Assembly: GCF_034067285.1 (NCBI RefSeq)
Contig: NZ_CP139286.1
Coordinates: forward strand, 1,550,001 to 1,614,000
Length of the DNA: 64,000 bases
Source of the DNA: Acinetobacter pittii
Lineage (GTDB): Bacteria > Pseudomonadota > Gammaproteobacteria > Pseudomonadales > Moraxellaceae
Reading direction: 5' to 3'
A program made the translations under genes and the position numbers. The stretch's first letter is position 1. The number at the start of each line of letters is the position of its first letter. A model generated the notes under the pieces. The model was not told where the DNA came from. It worked only from the letters and a program-made list of their open reading frames with translations, and searched no databases. Below are positions 1 to 10,048 of this stretch, piece by piece.

Positions 1-1031
1 ATCGTCCGCAAGAAATCATTATTGGTGGATCGTGGAATAAGAATGAAAAAACAAAAGATATTTTTGGTGGATCTAACACAAACCAAGACATTGAAAAGTA
101 TTTAGGTGGACCACTTAACTATAATGATATGGCTCAAGAGTTGCTTCAGCCTGTTGTTTTAAATGGTAAAAATGCGCTAAATGAAACCACACAAACTGCC
201 GCTTATATTGCTGGTAAATTTCAGATTCTGGATCCTTTGAAAATTATTGCTGGTGCACGTTTATCTAACTGGGAATATAAGTCTGAAAATGATAAAGGTA
301 ACCGTGAATTTAACAATGAATTAGCACCATATGTGGGCGCTATTTATGATTTTGCCCAAGATCATTCTGTGTATGCGAGCTATACAGAAATTTTCAAACC
401 TCAAGAACGTAAAGATGTAAATGATCAATATATTGATCCGATTACAGGTAAGAGTTATGAGGCTGGCTTAAAGAGCGAATGGTTTGGAGGACGGTTAAAT
501 ACGGCATTGTCAGTATTCCGAATAGAACAATCTAATTTTGCTGAGTTGATACCGGGAGTATTTATTGTCCGCAATGGTACACAAACTACAGAGCAGGCCT
601 ATCGCGCTGTAGATGGTGTTGAAAGTAAAGGTTTTGAGTTTGAAGTTGATGGCGAGATTAATGACAATTGGGGTATTAACTTTGGTATTGCTAATTTTGA
701 AGCAAAAGATGCACAAGGCACAAAAGTTAATACGACAAACTCTCGAACAACCTCGAATCTATTTGTTAAGTACAAACTTGATCAGTGGAGTGCAGGACTA
801 GGTTTAAATTATAAGAGTAAATACTATACGGGTAGTGGAAGCTCTCGTATTGAGCAAGATGCGTATGTTTTAGCAAGTGCGATGCTTGGCTATCAAGTAG
901 ATAAAAATATCAAACTTCAATTTAATATCGACAATATTTTTGATGAAAAATATTATGAAGGTATTGGTGACAACTCAATGAATTGGGGCACACCACGAAA
1001 TGCAACGGTGAGTGTTCGTTATAACTTCTAA
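1..1031 (+). CDS. TonB-dependent siderophore receptor, C-terminal part (5' truncated by window edge)
   Basis: The frame is open from the left edge to a TAA at 1029-1031, so this is the C-terminal part (about 342 residues) of a longer protein whose start lies outside. The residues alternate in beta-strand fashion with many aromatic positions and end in the run TVSVRYNF with a terminal Phe, the usual signature for BamA-recognised outer-membrane barrels. The stretch IFDEKYYEGIGDN followed by a GTPRNA-type strand is typical of the last strands of TonB-dependent ferric-siderophore receptors of the FhuE/FpvA type. The plug domain and TonB box are not visible, so the ligand cannot be inferred. It is followed by a strong terminator and seems unrelated to the downstream ftsB-ispD pair. 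Confidence 0.85.
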   Translation, partial: RPQEIIIGGSWNKNEKTKDIFGGSNTNQDIEKYLGGPLNYNDMAQELLQPVVLNGKNALNETTQTAAYIAGKFQILDPLKIIAGARLSNWEYKSENDKGNREFNNELAPYVGAIYDFAQDHSVYASYTEIFKPQERKDVNDQYIDPITGKSYEAGLKSEWFGGRLNTALSVFRIEQSNFAELIPGVFIVRNGTQTTEQAYRAVDGVESKGFEFEVDGEINDNWGINFGIANFEAKDAQGTKVNTTNSRTTSNLFVKYKLDQWSAGLGLNYKSKYYTGSGSSRIEQDAYVLASAMLGYQVDKNIKLQFNIDNIFDEKYYEGIGDNSMNWGTPRNATVSVRYNF

Positions 1032-1059
1032 TTACTGGTTCTTTTAAATCTTTATTGAT

Positions 1060-1085
1060 AAGTCCTCTTCGGAGGGCTTTTTTCT
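1060..1085 (+). terminator. Rho-independent terminator after the TonB receptor gene
   Basis: AGTCCTC and GAGGGCT pair across a TTCG tetraloop (1061-1077, one G-T pair), followed by a run of T. It lies 30 bases after the receptor stop codon. Confidence 0.9.
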
Positions 1086-1274
1086 ATTTATTCAACATAA
1101 TTTCTTGATACGCAGAATAGCTTTTATATACATAGAGTGATTTATAAGCAGTTGTACTTATAAATATGATTTCCCTTTCAAATTCCATTCATTTTTGACA
1201 AAATGAAACATGTCACAATGGTCAATTTAAAGTAACATGCGCATTAATAGTTTTGCACTGATTTTGCAGGAATT

Positions 1275-1304
1275 TTGCATGCTCTTTTTAAATTGTTATA
1301 CAAT
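1275..1304 (+). promoter_or_regulatory. Candidate sigma-70 promoter for ftsB-ispD
   Basis: TTGCAT at 1275-1280 is followed after 16-18 bases by TATACAAT (1297-1304), about 45 bases ahead of the ftsB start. The rest of the 315-base gap (1032-1346) holds only the receptor terminator and AT-rich sequence in which I see no gene. Confidence 0.5.
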
Positions 1305-1346
1305 ACAAAAGCTTAATCAAAGTTTTTAATTAAAACTCTTAATGAT

Positions 1347-1736
1347 ATGTTAGAAGTATTTAGATCCACTTCAAGCAAACTGATATTGCTACTTGTTATT
1401 GTTTTAGTAGCTATACTGCAATATCAATTTTGGTTAGGTGAGGGTGGCTATCTCCCTCATCAGGCTCTCATGCAACAAATTCAGCAACAAGCTGAAGTTA
1501 ATGAAGAGCTTAAAGAACGAAACCGTATTTTGGCAGCAGAGGTTTTTGACCTGAAAAATGGTACAGAAGCAATAGAAGAACATGCACGCCTTGATCTAGG
1601 TTTAGTTAAACCACATGAGACATTTGTTCAAATGAGTACAATTAGTACCCATTACAAGCCTATTTATATTGACCCGAACGCTAAAGTTGATTTGGAAACG
1701 AATGAGACACCTGCATCCCCAGATATCCCAGACTAA
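1347..1736 (+). CDS. ftsB: Cell division protein FtsB
   Basis: The product is a 129-residue bitopic protein. A short N-terminal cytoplasmic stretch is followed by one hydrophobic helix (about residues 12-30) and then a Glu/Gln-rich coiled coil (about 38-72). The NGTEAIEEHARLDLGLVKPHE region matches the conserved FtsB/DivIC block. FtsB forms the FtsQLB complex that activates septal peptidoglycan synthesis. The protein is somewhat longer than E. coli FtsB because of an extended polar C-terminal tail, common in Acinetobacter. Its end overlaps the start of ispD by 35 bases, the ftsB-ispD pairing seen in many gammaproteobacteria, so the two are probably translationally coupled. Confidence 0.9.
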   Translation: MLEVFRSTSSKLILLLVIVLVAILQYQFWLGEGGYLPHQALMQQIQQQAEVNEELKERNRILAAEVFDLKNGTEAIEEHARLDLGLVKPHETFVQMSTISTHYKPIYIDPNAKVDLETNETPASPDIPD

Positions 1737-2418
1737 ATTATGGGCAGTTATTCCCGCTGCAGGATCAGGAAGTCGATTTTCTAAAACTGAATTGAAGCAG
1801 TATCAATATATTCAGAATACGACTGTTTTAGAGCATACTGTTCGGCGTATAAGTCAACTTCCATTAGATGGTTATATTTTGGCAATCGGTGCCCAAGATA
1901 CCTTTGCCCCAACTCTTGCATTTCAAAATATAGATAAGGCGCAATTTTGTACGGGTGGGGCGGAACGAGTTCATTCGGTATTAAACGCTTTAAATCATCT
2001 TTTAACTTTTGCCGATGAAAATGATTGGGTACTTGTTCATGATGCCGCACGTCCTTGTGTAACAATTGACTGTTTAAATACCCTTGTTCAAACAGCAGTT
2101 GAGTCAAATCATAGTGCTATTTTAGCGATTCCCGTTCGTGACACGTTAAAGCAGGTTAAGTCAGGCAATCAAATTGATAAAACAGTTAGCCGTGATTTCT
2201 TATGGCAAGCCCAAACTCCTCAAATTACTAAAATCGGTAAACTAAAAAAAGCAATTGAACATGCTTTAGAAAATAACGTCACTATTACCGATGAGGCAAG
2301 TGCACTTGAGTATATGGGTGAAACTGTACAGGTCGTAATGGGGCGTTCGGATAATATAAAAATTACCTATCCCGATGACTTAGAGCTTGCACGTTTAATT
2401 CTTCAGTCTCAATCTTAA
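1702..2418 (+). CDS. ispD: 2-C-methyl-D-erythritol 4-phosphate cytidylyltransferase
   Basis: IspD transfers CMP from CTP to MEP in the non-mevalonate isoprenoid pathway. The N-terminal nucleotide-binding loop AVIPAAGSGSRF (about residues 15-26) has the Gly-rich, Arg-containing signature. VLVHDAARP in the middle and GRSDNIKITYPDDLELA near the C-terminus complete the family pattern. I chose the ATG at 1702 (238 residues), preceded by TTGGAAA, rather than the in-frame ATG at 1669, because family members start shortly before the AVIPAAG strand. The gene overlaps the 3' end of ftsB. No U-rich terminator follows, only an 11-base-pair stem-loop. Confidence 0.93.
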   Translation: MRHLHPQISQTKLWAVIPAAGSGSRFSKTELKQYQYIQNTTVLEHTVRRISQLPLDGYILAIGAQDTFAPTLAFQNIDKAQFCTGGAERVHSVLNALNHLLTFADENDWVLVHDAARPCVTIDCLNTLVQTAVESNHSAILAIPVRDTLKQVKSGNQIDKTVSRDFLWQAQTPQITKIGKLKKAIEHALENNVTITDEASALEYMGETVQVVMGRSDNIKITYPDDLELARLILQSQS

Positions 2419-2432
2419 TTGCCTCTTTTTGT

Positions 2433-2464
2433 ATTTGCTTAGAAGAGAAAATATCTAAGCAAAT
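2433..2464. other. 11-bp perfect inverted repeat after ispD
   Basis: ATTTGCTTAGA (2433-2443) and TCTAAGCAAAT (2454-2464) are perfect complements around a 10-base loop. No U-run follows, so it may be an mRNA 3'-end stabiliser or a weak terminator. The right arm shares CTAAGCAAA with the short repeat near 19940. Confidence 0.5.
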
Positions 2465-2552
2465 CCATCTACATATCTCTTTATAAGATCTCATATTCTT
2501 TTACATTGATCAGTCCTACCATCTAGCAAGATGATACGAGTACTTTAGATAA

Positions 2553-2591
2553 TGTTCGATCATCGAACAAAAAACATTTATACCGAACAAA
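2553..2591. promoter_or_regulatory. PcaU-type operator upstream of pcaI
   Basis: A perfect 17-base palindrome, TGTTCGATCATCGAACA (2553-2569), is followed by a third half-site ACCGAACAAA (2582-2591). The third site repeats ATCGAACAAA (2562-2571) with one change, exactly 20 bases on. A palindrome plus one direct repeat of a 10-base unit is the layout I recall for the PcaU site at the pca operon of A. baylyi. The site lies about 170 bases ahead of pcaI in a 342-base intergenic region (2419-2760) with no gene in it. That it binds the IclR protein at 19987-20799 is inference. Confidence 0.75.
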
Positions 2592-2760
2592 ACTATGGTC
2601 TGATAACTAGATCAAATTATAAAAATTATCAAGAATGTTTAGAAAGGGAAATCTAAGGGAAACACTCGGGATTGAGTGAAATATTTATCTATTCTTCTTG
2701 CCTCAGTGTGCCTACCTCTCTTACCTATCTCTTCTTCAATGAGCACAATGGAGTTGTCTA

Positions 2761-3432
2761 ATGATTGACAAAAGTAAGTCCTCACTAAGCGAGGCACTAT
2801 CGCAGATTAAAGATGGTGCAACCATTCTGATTGGTGGTTTTGGTACCGCAGGACAACCCGCTGAACTCATTGATGGACTGATTGAACTGGGTGTTAAAGA
2901 TTTAACTATTGTCAGCAACAATGCCGGTAACGGTGATTACGGTCTGGCGAAACTGCTTAAAGCCGGTTCAGTTAAAAAAGTGATTTGTTCTTTCCCCCGT
3001 CAGTCCGATTCTTATGTGTTTGATGAACTGTACCGTGCCGGAAAGGTCGAGCTTGAAGTCGTGCCGCAAGGCAATCTGGCTTGCCGTATTCAGGCAGCAG
3101 GTATGGGACTTGGAGCTGTGTTTACCCCAACAGGCTTTGGAACACTTTTAGCTGAAGGCAAAGAAACCCGCCAGATCGATGGCAAAGATTACGTACTTGA
3201 ATATCCGATCAAGGCTGACTTTGCCTTGATTAAAGCTTACAAGGGCGACCGCTGGGGCAATCTGGTTTACCGTAAATCTGCACGTAACTTTGGCCCGATC
3301 ATGGCGATGGCTGCTGATGTCACCATTGCTCAGGTTTCTGAGGTGGTTGAGCTAGGTGGATTAGATCCGGAACATATCATCACCCCAGGTATCTTTGTAC
3401 AGCACGTTGTACAAGTCGCACCCGCACAGTAA
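2761..3432 (+). CDS. pcaI: 3-oxoadipate CoA-transferase subunit A
   Basis: This is the alpha subunit (223 residues) of succinyl-CoA:3-oxoadipate CoA-transferase, which activates beta-ketoadipate to its CoA thioester in the cytoplasm. The Gly-rich loop GGFGTAGQP (residues 25-33) and the C-terminal GLDPEHIITPGIFVQ are typical of class I CoA-transferase alpha subunits. A GGAG ribosome-binding site stands 7 bases before the ATG. It is the first gene of the pca-qui operon and is separated from pcaJ by 18 bases. The protein differs from the copy at 50896-51567 at only two positions (S vs A in FPRQxDSY, K vs N in IDGxDY). Confidence 0.96.
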   Translation: MIDKSKSSLSEALSQIKDGATILIGGFGTAGQPAELIDGLIELGVKDLTIVSNNAGNGDYGLAKLLKAGSVKKVICSFPRQSDSYVFDELYRAGKVELEVVPQGNLACRIQAAGMGLGAVFTPTGFGTLLAEGKETRQIDGKDYVLEYPIKADFALIKAYKGDRWGNLVYRKSARNFGPIMAMAADVTIAQVSEVVELGGLDPEHIITPGIFVQHVVQVAPAQ

Positions 3433-3450
3433 GCAATAAGGAGAAATAAC

Positions 3451-4104
3451 ATGAGCTACCAGAAACTCAGCCGTGACCAGATTGCAAAGCGTGTGGCACA
3501 AGACATTCCAGATGGCGCCTATGTGAACCTCGGCATTGGTTTACCGACCAAGATTGTCAGCTACTTACCTAACGACAAAGATATTTTTCTTCATTCTGAA
3601 AATGGCCTATTGGCTTTTGGCCCACCGCCAGCGGCAGGTGAAGAAGATCCTGAACTGATTAATGCGGGTAAAGAGTTTGTGACCATGCTTGAAGGTGGCA
3701 GCTTTTTCCACCATGGCGACTCATTTGCCATGATGCGTGGAGGTCACCTTGATATTGCAGTTCTTGGCGCCTTTCAGGTTGCAGCCAATGGTGACTTGGC
3801 CAACTGGCACACCGGTGCACCGGATGCAATTCCTGCGGTAGGTGGTGCAATGGATTTGGCTGTAGGCGCCAAGAAAGTCTTTATCACGACAGACCATGTA
3901 ACCAAGCAAGGTGAACCGAAGATTGTGGCTGAGCTCACTTATCCGGTTACGGGTAAAAAATGTGTTGACCGTATTTACACCGACTTGTGTGTGATTGACG
4001 TGACCCAAGATGGTTTAAAGGTACTTGAGAAAGTTGAAGGTCTGAGCTTTGATGAGTTACAGGCTTTAACGGGTGCAACTTTGATTGATGCGACTCAAGG
4101 GTAA
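3451..4104 (+). CDS. pcaJ: 3-oxoadipate CoA-transferase subunit B
   Basis: This beta subunit (217 residues) carries the catalytic glutamate of the CoA-transferase, Glu50 in the LHSENGLLAFGP motif, which forms the enzyme-CoA thioester. It works with PcaI on beta-ketoadipate and succinyl-CoA. AAGGAG lies 8 bases before the start. It differs from CatJ (50224-50877) at two residues, V/A in TKxSYLP and K/R in TGKxCVD. Even the intergenic bases on both sides are the same in the two copies, which argues for recent gene conversion rather than selection on protein alone. Confidence 0.96.
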   Translation: MSYQKLSRDQIAKRVAQDIPDGAYVNLGIGLPTKIVSYLPNDKDIFLHSENGLLAFGPPPAAGEEDPELINAGKEFVTMLEGGSFFHHGDSFAMMRGGHLDIAVLGAFQVAANGDLANWHTGAPDAIPAVGGAMDLAVGAKKVFITTDHVTKQGEPKIVAELTYPVTGKKCVDRIYTDLCVIDVTQDGLKVLEKVEGLSFDELQALTGATLIDATQG

Positions 4105-4116
4105 GGAAGTAGGGAA

Positions 4117-5328
4117 ATGACATTAAAAAACGCTTATATCATCGATGCCATCCGTACTCCATTCGGCCGTTATGCCGGTGGCCTTGCACCTGTCCGTGCC
4201 GATGACCTTGGCGCTGTGCCGATTAATGCTTTAATCCAGCGTAACCCGAATGTAGATTGGGAACAGGTCGATGATGTGATCTATGGCTGTGCTAACCAAG
4301 CCGGTGAAGATAACCGTAATGTCGGCCGTATGTCAGCACTGCTTGCAGGTTTACCGTATCAGGTGCCTGCAACGACTATTAACCGTCTATGTGGTTCATC
4401 ACTCGATGCGATTGCCATTGCTGCCCGTGCCATTAAAGCAGGTGAAGCGAACTTGGTGATTGCCGGTGGTGTGGAAAGCATGAGCCGTGCACCCTATGTG
4501 ATGGGTAAGTCAGATAGTGCTTTTGGCCGTAGCCAGAAGATCGAAGACACCACCATGGGCTGGCGTTTCATTAACCCTAAACTTAAAGAATTGTATGGTG
4601 TAGATACCATGCCCCAGACTGCCGAAAACGTGGCTGAACAGTTTAACGTCAATCGTGCAGATCAGGACCAGTTTGCCTTGGTGAGCCAACAACGCACCGC
4701 AAGCGCGCAAGCCAAAGGCTTTTTTTCTAAAGAAATCGTGGCAGTTGAAATCCCTCAGCGTAAGGGTGATGCTGTTGTGATTGATACCGATGAGCACCCA
4801 CGTGCATCGACCACGCTTGAAGGTTTAAGCAAGCTTAAGCCTGTTGTGAAAGCAGACGGTACAGTTACGGCGGGGAATGCTTCAGGCATTAACGATGGTG
4901 CAGCAGCTCTGCTGATTGCTTCTGATGAAGCTGTTCAAACTTATAACCTCAAACCACGTGCCAAGATCATTGCTTCAACAGCGGTGGGTGTAGAACCGCG
5001 CATTATGGGTTTTGCTCCGGCACCAGCGATTAAAAAATTACTGAAACAAGCCAACCTGACTTTAGAGCAGATGGATGTGATTGAGCTGAATGAAGCCTTT
5101 GCTGCACAGGCTTTGGCTGTGACCCGTGATTTAGGTTTGCCAGATAACTCTGACAAGGTAAATCCAAACGGCGGTGCGATTGCATTGGGTCATCCGCTTG
5201 GTGCATCAGGTGCACGCCTCGTGACCACAGCCTTAAACCAGCTTGAGCAAAAAAATGGTCGTTATGCCTTGTGTTCGATGTGTATTGGTGTTGGTCAAGG
5301 CATCGCATTGATTATTGAGAGAGTCTAA
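4117..5328 (+). CDS. pcaF: 3-oxoadipyl-CoA thiolase
   Basis: This thiolase cleaves beta-ketoadipyl-CoA with CoA into succinyl-CoA and acetyl-CoA, the last step of the pathway. The catalytic residues are visible: Cys92 in NRLCGSS, His359 in GHPLGASG and Cys389 in [10 protein letters not shown]. The length of 403 residues is normal. It is one of two near-identical copies. The CatF copy at 48991-50211 differs at eight positions and has three extra C-terminal residues, because the DNA identity decays over the last 60 bases or so before the stop codon. The spacing to pcaB is only two bases. Confidence 0.96.
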   Translation: MTLKNAYIIDAIRTPFGRYAGGLAPVRADDLGAVPINALIQRNPNVDWEQVDDVIYGCANQAGEDNRNVGRMSALLAGLPYQVPATTINRLCGSSLDAIAIAARAIKAGEANLVIAGGVESMSRAPYVMGKSDSAFGRSQKIEDTTMGWRFINPKLKELYGVDTMPQTAENVAEQFNVNRADQDQFALVSQQRTASAQAKGFFSKEIVAVEIPQRKGDAVVIDTDEHPRASTTLEGLSKLKPVVKADGTVTAGNASGINDGAAALLIASDEAVQTYNLKPRAKIIASTAVGVEPRIMGFAPAPAIKKLLKQANLTLEQMDVIELNEAFAAQALAVTRDLGLPDNSDKVNPNGGAIALGHPLGASGARLVTTALNQLEQKNGRYALCSMCIGVGQGIALIIERV

Positions 5329-5330
5329 TT

Positions 5331-6689
5331 ATGAGCCAGTTATATGCCAGCTTGTTTTATCAAAAAGACGTCACTGACATCTTTAGTGACTCATCTTTAA
5401 TCACATATATGATTCAGGTTGAAGTTGCGTTAGCGCAAGCTCAGGCACAAGTTGGCGTGATTCCTCAAAATGCAGCTAATACCATTGCCCAAGTAGCTGA
5501 GCAGGCATTAGATAAGTTTGATTTTTCCGCTTTGGCTGTCGCAACTGGCTTAGCTGGAAATATTGCAATTCCATTTGTAAAACAACTTACAGCAATTGTT
5601 AAAGATGTTGATGAAGATGCTTCGCGTTATGTGCATTGGGGTGCAACCAGTCAGGATATTTTAGACACAGCTTGTATTTTGCAATGCCGTGATGCGTTGA
5701 ACATTGTGGAAGCTCAACTTAAACAATGCTATGCGAGTGTGTTAGAACAAGCCAAGCAATATCGTCATCAAGTCATGATTGGACGTACATGGTTACAGCA
5801 AGCTTTGCCAATCACTCTAGGGCATAAACTCGCTCGTTGGGCTTCTGCATTTAAGCGTGATTTAGATCGTATCCAAGCTATGAAATCACGTGTACTCACT
5901 GCTCAGTTAGGTGGTGCAGTGGGTTCACTGGCTTCTTTGCAAGATCAAGGTTCACTTGTGGTAAATGCATTTGCTCAGCAGCTGAATCTGACCGTGCCCA
6001 CAAGCACATGGCATGGTGAGCGCGACCGTATTGTAGAAATTGCAAGTGTACTGGGCATGATTGTTGGGAATACGGGCAAGATGGCACGTGATTGGTCTCT
6101 TATGATGCAAACCGAAATTGCAGAATTGTTTGAACCAACTGCAAAGGGTCGTGGTGGTTCATCGACCATGCCGCATAAACGTAATCCAGTGGCAGCGGCT
6201 TCAGTACTTGCAGCAGCAAATCGTGTACCAGCGCTGATGTCTAGTATCTATCAAAGCATGGTACAGGAACATGAGCGTAGTTTAGGTGCGTGGCATGCAG
6301 AATGGTTGGCAATTCCTGAAATTTTTCAACTTTGTGCTGGAGCATTAAGCCGTACTGGTGAAGTTTTACAAGGTTTCGAAGTTAATGCTGAGCATATGCA
6401 ACGTAACCTTGAATGTACCAATGGGTTGATTATGGCGGAAGCTGTAATGATGGCGCTTGCTCCAAAAATTGGACGTTTAAATGCACATCATGTTGTTGAA
6501 GCAGCTTGTAAAACAGCAGTCGCACAAAATCAGCATTTATCTGAAGTTGTTAGTCAGTTAGATGAAGTAAAAGAACATTTTTCCCTAGCAGAAATTTTGG
6601 AAATTTTTAAAGCAGAAAACTATTTGGGCAACATTCAAGCTCAAATTGATGCTGTTTTACAAGAAGCACAAGGAGGAGACATAAAGTGA
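5331..6689 (+). CDS. pcaB: 3-carboxy-cis,cis-muconate cycloisomerase
   Basis: PcaB converts beta-carboxymuconate, the PcaHG product, to gamma-carboxymuconolactone. It belongs to the fumarase/aspartase superfamily, shown by the signature GRGGSSTMPHKRNP (about residues 273-286) and by HWGATSQDI near residue 103. The 452-residue length fits the family. It follows pcaF by two bases and overlaps pcaD by four, so it is clearly part of a translationally coupled operon. The cat branch uses the unrelated enolase-superfamily CatB for the analogous step. Confidence 0.95.
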   Translation: MSQLYASLFYQKDVTDIFSDSSLITYMIQVEVALAQAQAQVGVIPQNAANTIAQVAEQALDKFDFSALAVATGLAGNIAIPFVKQLTAIVKDVDEDASRYVHWGATSQDILDTACILQCRDALNIVEAQLKQCYASVLEQAKQYRHQVMIGRTWLQQALPITLGHKLARWASAFKRDLDRIQAMKSRVLTAQLGGAVGSLASLQDQGSLVVNAFAQQLNLTVPTSTWHGERDRIVEIASVLGMIVGNTGKMARDWSLMMQTEIAELFEPTAKGRGGSSTMPHKRNPVAAASVLAAANRVPALMSSIYQSMVQEHERSLGAWHAEWLAIPEIFQLCAGALSRTGEVLQGFEVNAEHMQRNLECTNGLIMAEAVMMALAPKIGRLNAHHVVEAACKTAVAQNQHLSEVVSQLDEVKEHFSLAEILEIFKAENYLGNIQAQIDAVLQEAQGGDIK

Positions 6690-7471
6690 AACAGACCATT
6701 AGCAATCGCCAAGGAAAACAGCTGGCTGTCTATACAGAAGGTTTAAAAGATGCTCCAGCACTTGTGTTATCTAACTCATTAGGAACAGATCATGGAATGT
6801 GGCAGCCGCAAGTAGATGAGCTAAAAAGTCATTTTAATGTCATTACATACGACACACGTGGTCACGGTGAAAGTGATGTAATAAGTGATACTACATTGCA
6901 AAACTTAGCGGAAGATGTTGTTGATATTTTAGATGCCTTAAGTATTGAAAAATCACATTTTTGTGGCATTTCAATGGGCGGAATTACAGGACTTTGGTTA
7001 GGTATTCATCATCCAGAGCGTTTTAATAGTATTACAGTCGCTAACTCGGCAGCCAAAATTGGACAGGCTGAAGCGTGGTTGAGTCGCGCTGAGTCGGTAG
7101 AACAAAACGGTTTAGCTGAGTTGGTTAAAACTACGCATACACGGTGGTTTAGCGAAAAATTCGACTATCAGCATAATGTGGTTGCACAAACAACTATTCA
7201 AAGTCTAGCAAACACACCAGCACAAGGTTATGCCAATGCATGTCGTGCTTTAGCACATGCTGATTTAAGAGATGAAATTGCACAAATCCAAATTCCGGTA
7301 TTACTGATTGCAGGAACAGAAGATCCAGTGACGACAGTAGCAGATGCTGAGTTTGTGCAGAATACAGTCAAGAACAGTCAACTTGCTAAATTGGAAGCAT
7401 CACATCTTTCTAATATTGAGCAACCGCAAAGATTTACTCAGGAATTGACTAGGTTTATTCAACAAATCTAA
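6686..7471 (+). CDS. pcaD: 3-oxoadipate enol-lactone hydrolase (protocatechuate branch)
   Basis: This alpha/beta-hydrolase (261 residues) opens beta-ketoadipate enol-lactone to beta-ketoadipate. The nucleophile is Ser96 in GISMGG, with Asp213 in GTEDPV and His240 in ASHLSN completing the triad; NSLGTDHGMW and YDTRGHGES are family blocks. It starts with GTG at 6686 inside the pcaB stop codon region, preceded by AAGGAGGAGA, a strong ribosome-binding site. The paralogue CatD (48201-48980) has the same motifs but is clearly diverged, in contrast to the near-identical IJF genes. Confidence 0.95.
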   Translation: MKQTISNRQGKQLAVYTEGLKDAPALVLSNSLGTDHGMWQPQVDELKSHFNVITYDTRGHGESDVISDTTLQNLAEDVVDILDALSIEKSHFCGISMGGITGLWLGIHHPERFNSITVANSAAKIGQAEAWLSRAESVEQNGLAELVKTTHTRWFSEKFDYQHNVVAQTTIQSLANTPAQGYANACRALAHADLRDEIAQIQIPVLLIAGTEDPVTTVADAEFVQNTVKNSQLAKLEASHLSNIEQPQRFTQELTRFIQQI

Positions 7472-7513
7472 TAGCTCAGTCGTTTAAAAGGAATTGGCCT
7501 TAAGGAGGCAAAT

Positions 7514-8869
7514 ATGGCGTCTCAGGATTACGCTGCACCAAATAAAAGTATCGATGCTCAAGCGCTGATTAATGATGCTCCACTGAGTAAATATCAATGG
7601 ATGATCGCAATCATCTGTTTCTTAATTATTTTTACTGATGGTATCGATACTGCTGCGATGGGTTTTATCGCTCCAGCATTAGCTCAGGACTGGGGTGTTG
7701 ACCGCTCTCAGTTAGGGCCGGTAATGAGTGCTGCACTTGGTGGAATGATTATTGGAGCTTTGGTTTCTGGCCCAACAGCTGACCGTTTCGGTCGAAAAAT
7801 CGTTTTAGCTTTTTCGATGCTTGTGTTTGGTGGATTTACCTTGGCATCTGCGTATGCAACAAATTTAGATAGCCTTGTCGTTTTACGCTTTTTGACAGGT
7901 ATTGGACTTGGTGCAGCTATGCCGAATGCCACCACATTATTTTCTGAGTATTGTCCAACCCGCATTCGGTCATTGCTCGTGACATGTATGTTTTGTGGAT
8001 ACAACTTGGGTATGGCTACAGGTGGTTTTATTAGTAGTTGGCTTATCCCGACCTACGGTTGGCATAGTCTATTTTTACTTGGCGGCTGGTCACCTTTGAT
8101 CTTAATGGTTTTAGTGATTTTTGTATTACCTGAGTCTTACCGCTTTTTAATTGTTAAAGGTAAGAACCCTGAAAAAGTACGCAAGATTTTAAATCATATC
8201 GCGCCTGCTCAAATTCAAAATGCGACTGCGTTTCACGTGCCAGAAGAGAAAACCGACACAGTTCAAAAGAAAAATGTCTTTGGAATTATGTTTTCTAAAC
8301 CATATGCCAAAGGAACGCTTTTACTTTGGTTGACCTACTTCATGGGCTTAGTGGTTGTTTACTTGCTGACAAGCTGGCTACCAACGCTTATGCGTGAAAC
8401 AGGTGCTTCAATGGAGCGTGCTGCGTTTATTGGTGGATTGTTCCAGTTCGGCGGTGTAGTGAGTGCGCTGTTCATTGGTTGGGCAATGGACAAATTTAAC
8501 CCGAACCGAGTCATTGCCATTTTCTACTTTGCCGCAGGTCTATTTGCGATTGCTGTTGGTCAAAGCTTAGGAAACTCGACATTACTTGCAGTATTGGTGC
8601 TTTGCGCGGGTATCGCAATTAACGGTGCGCAATCTTCAATGCCAGCGTTAAGCGCTCGTTTCTATCCAACACAGTGCCGTGCAACGGGTGTGTCTTGGAT
8701 GACGGGTATTGGACGTTTCGGTGCAGTTTTTGGTGCTTGGATTGGTGCCGTACTACTCGGCAATGATTGGTCGTTTACCGCCATTCTCAGTTTATTACTA
8801 ATTCCAGCGACCGCTGCGGCTGTTGCTGTATTTGTTAAATCACTTGTTGCGCATACCGATGCAACTTAA
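7514..8869 (+). CDS. pcaK: 4-hydroxybenzoate/protocatechuate MFS transporter
   Basis: PcaK belongs to the aromatic acid:H+ symporter branch of the major facilitator superfamily and imports protocatechuate and 4-hydroxybenzoate across the inner membrane. The 451-residue protein has about twelve hydrophobic segments. FTDGIDTAAMGF in the first helix carries the acidic residue typical of this branch, and the DRFGRK motif (residues 90-95) lies in the loop between helices 2 and 3. TAAGGAGG precedes the ATG. It sits between pcaD and pcaC as in A. baylyi. Confidence 0.93.
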   Translation: MASQDYAAPNKSIDAQALINDAPLSKYQWMIAIICFLIIFTDGIDTAAMGFIAPALAQDWGVDRSQLGPVMSAALGGMIIGALVSGPTADRFGRKIVLAFSMLVFGGFTLASAYATNLDSLVVLRFLTGIGLGAAMPNATTLFSEYCPTRIRSLLVTCMFCGYNLGMATGGFISSWLIPTYGWHSLFLLGGWSPLILMVLVIFVLPESYRFLIVKGKNPEKVRKILNHIAPAQIQNATAFHVPEEKTDTVQKKNVFGIMFSKPYAKGTLLLWLTYFMGLVVVYLLTSWLPTLMRETGASMERAAFIGGLFQFGGVVSALFIGWAMDKFNPNRVIAIFYFAAGLFAIAVGQSLGNSTLLAVLVLCAGIAINGAQSSMPALSARFYPTQCRATGVSWMTGIGRFGAVFGAWIGAVLLGNDWSFTAILSLLLIPATAAAVAVFVKSLVAHTDAT

Positions 8870-8884
8870 TAGAGGTCTATCACA

Positions 8885-10034
<1,150 letters not shown>

Positions 10035-10048
10035 TCGGGAGCACGAGC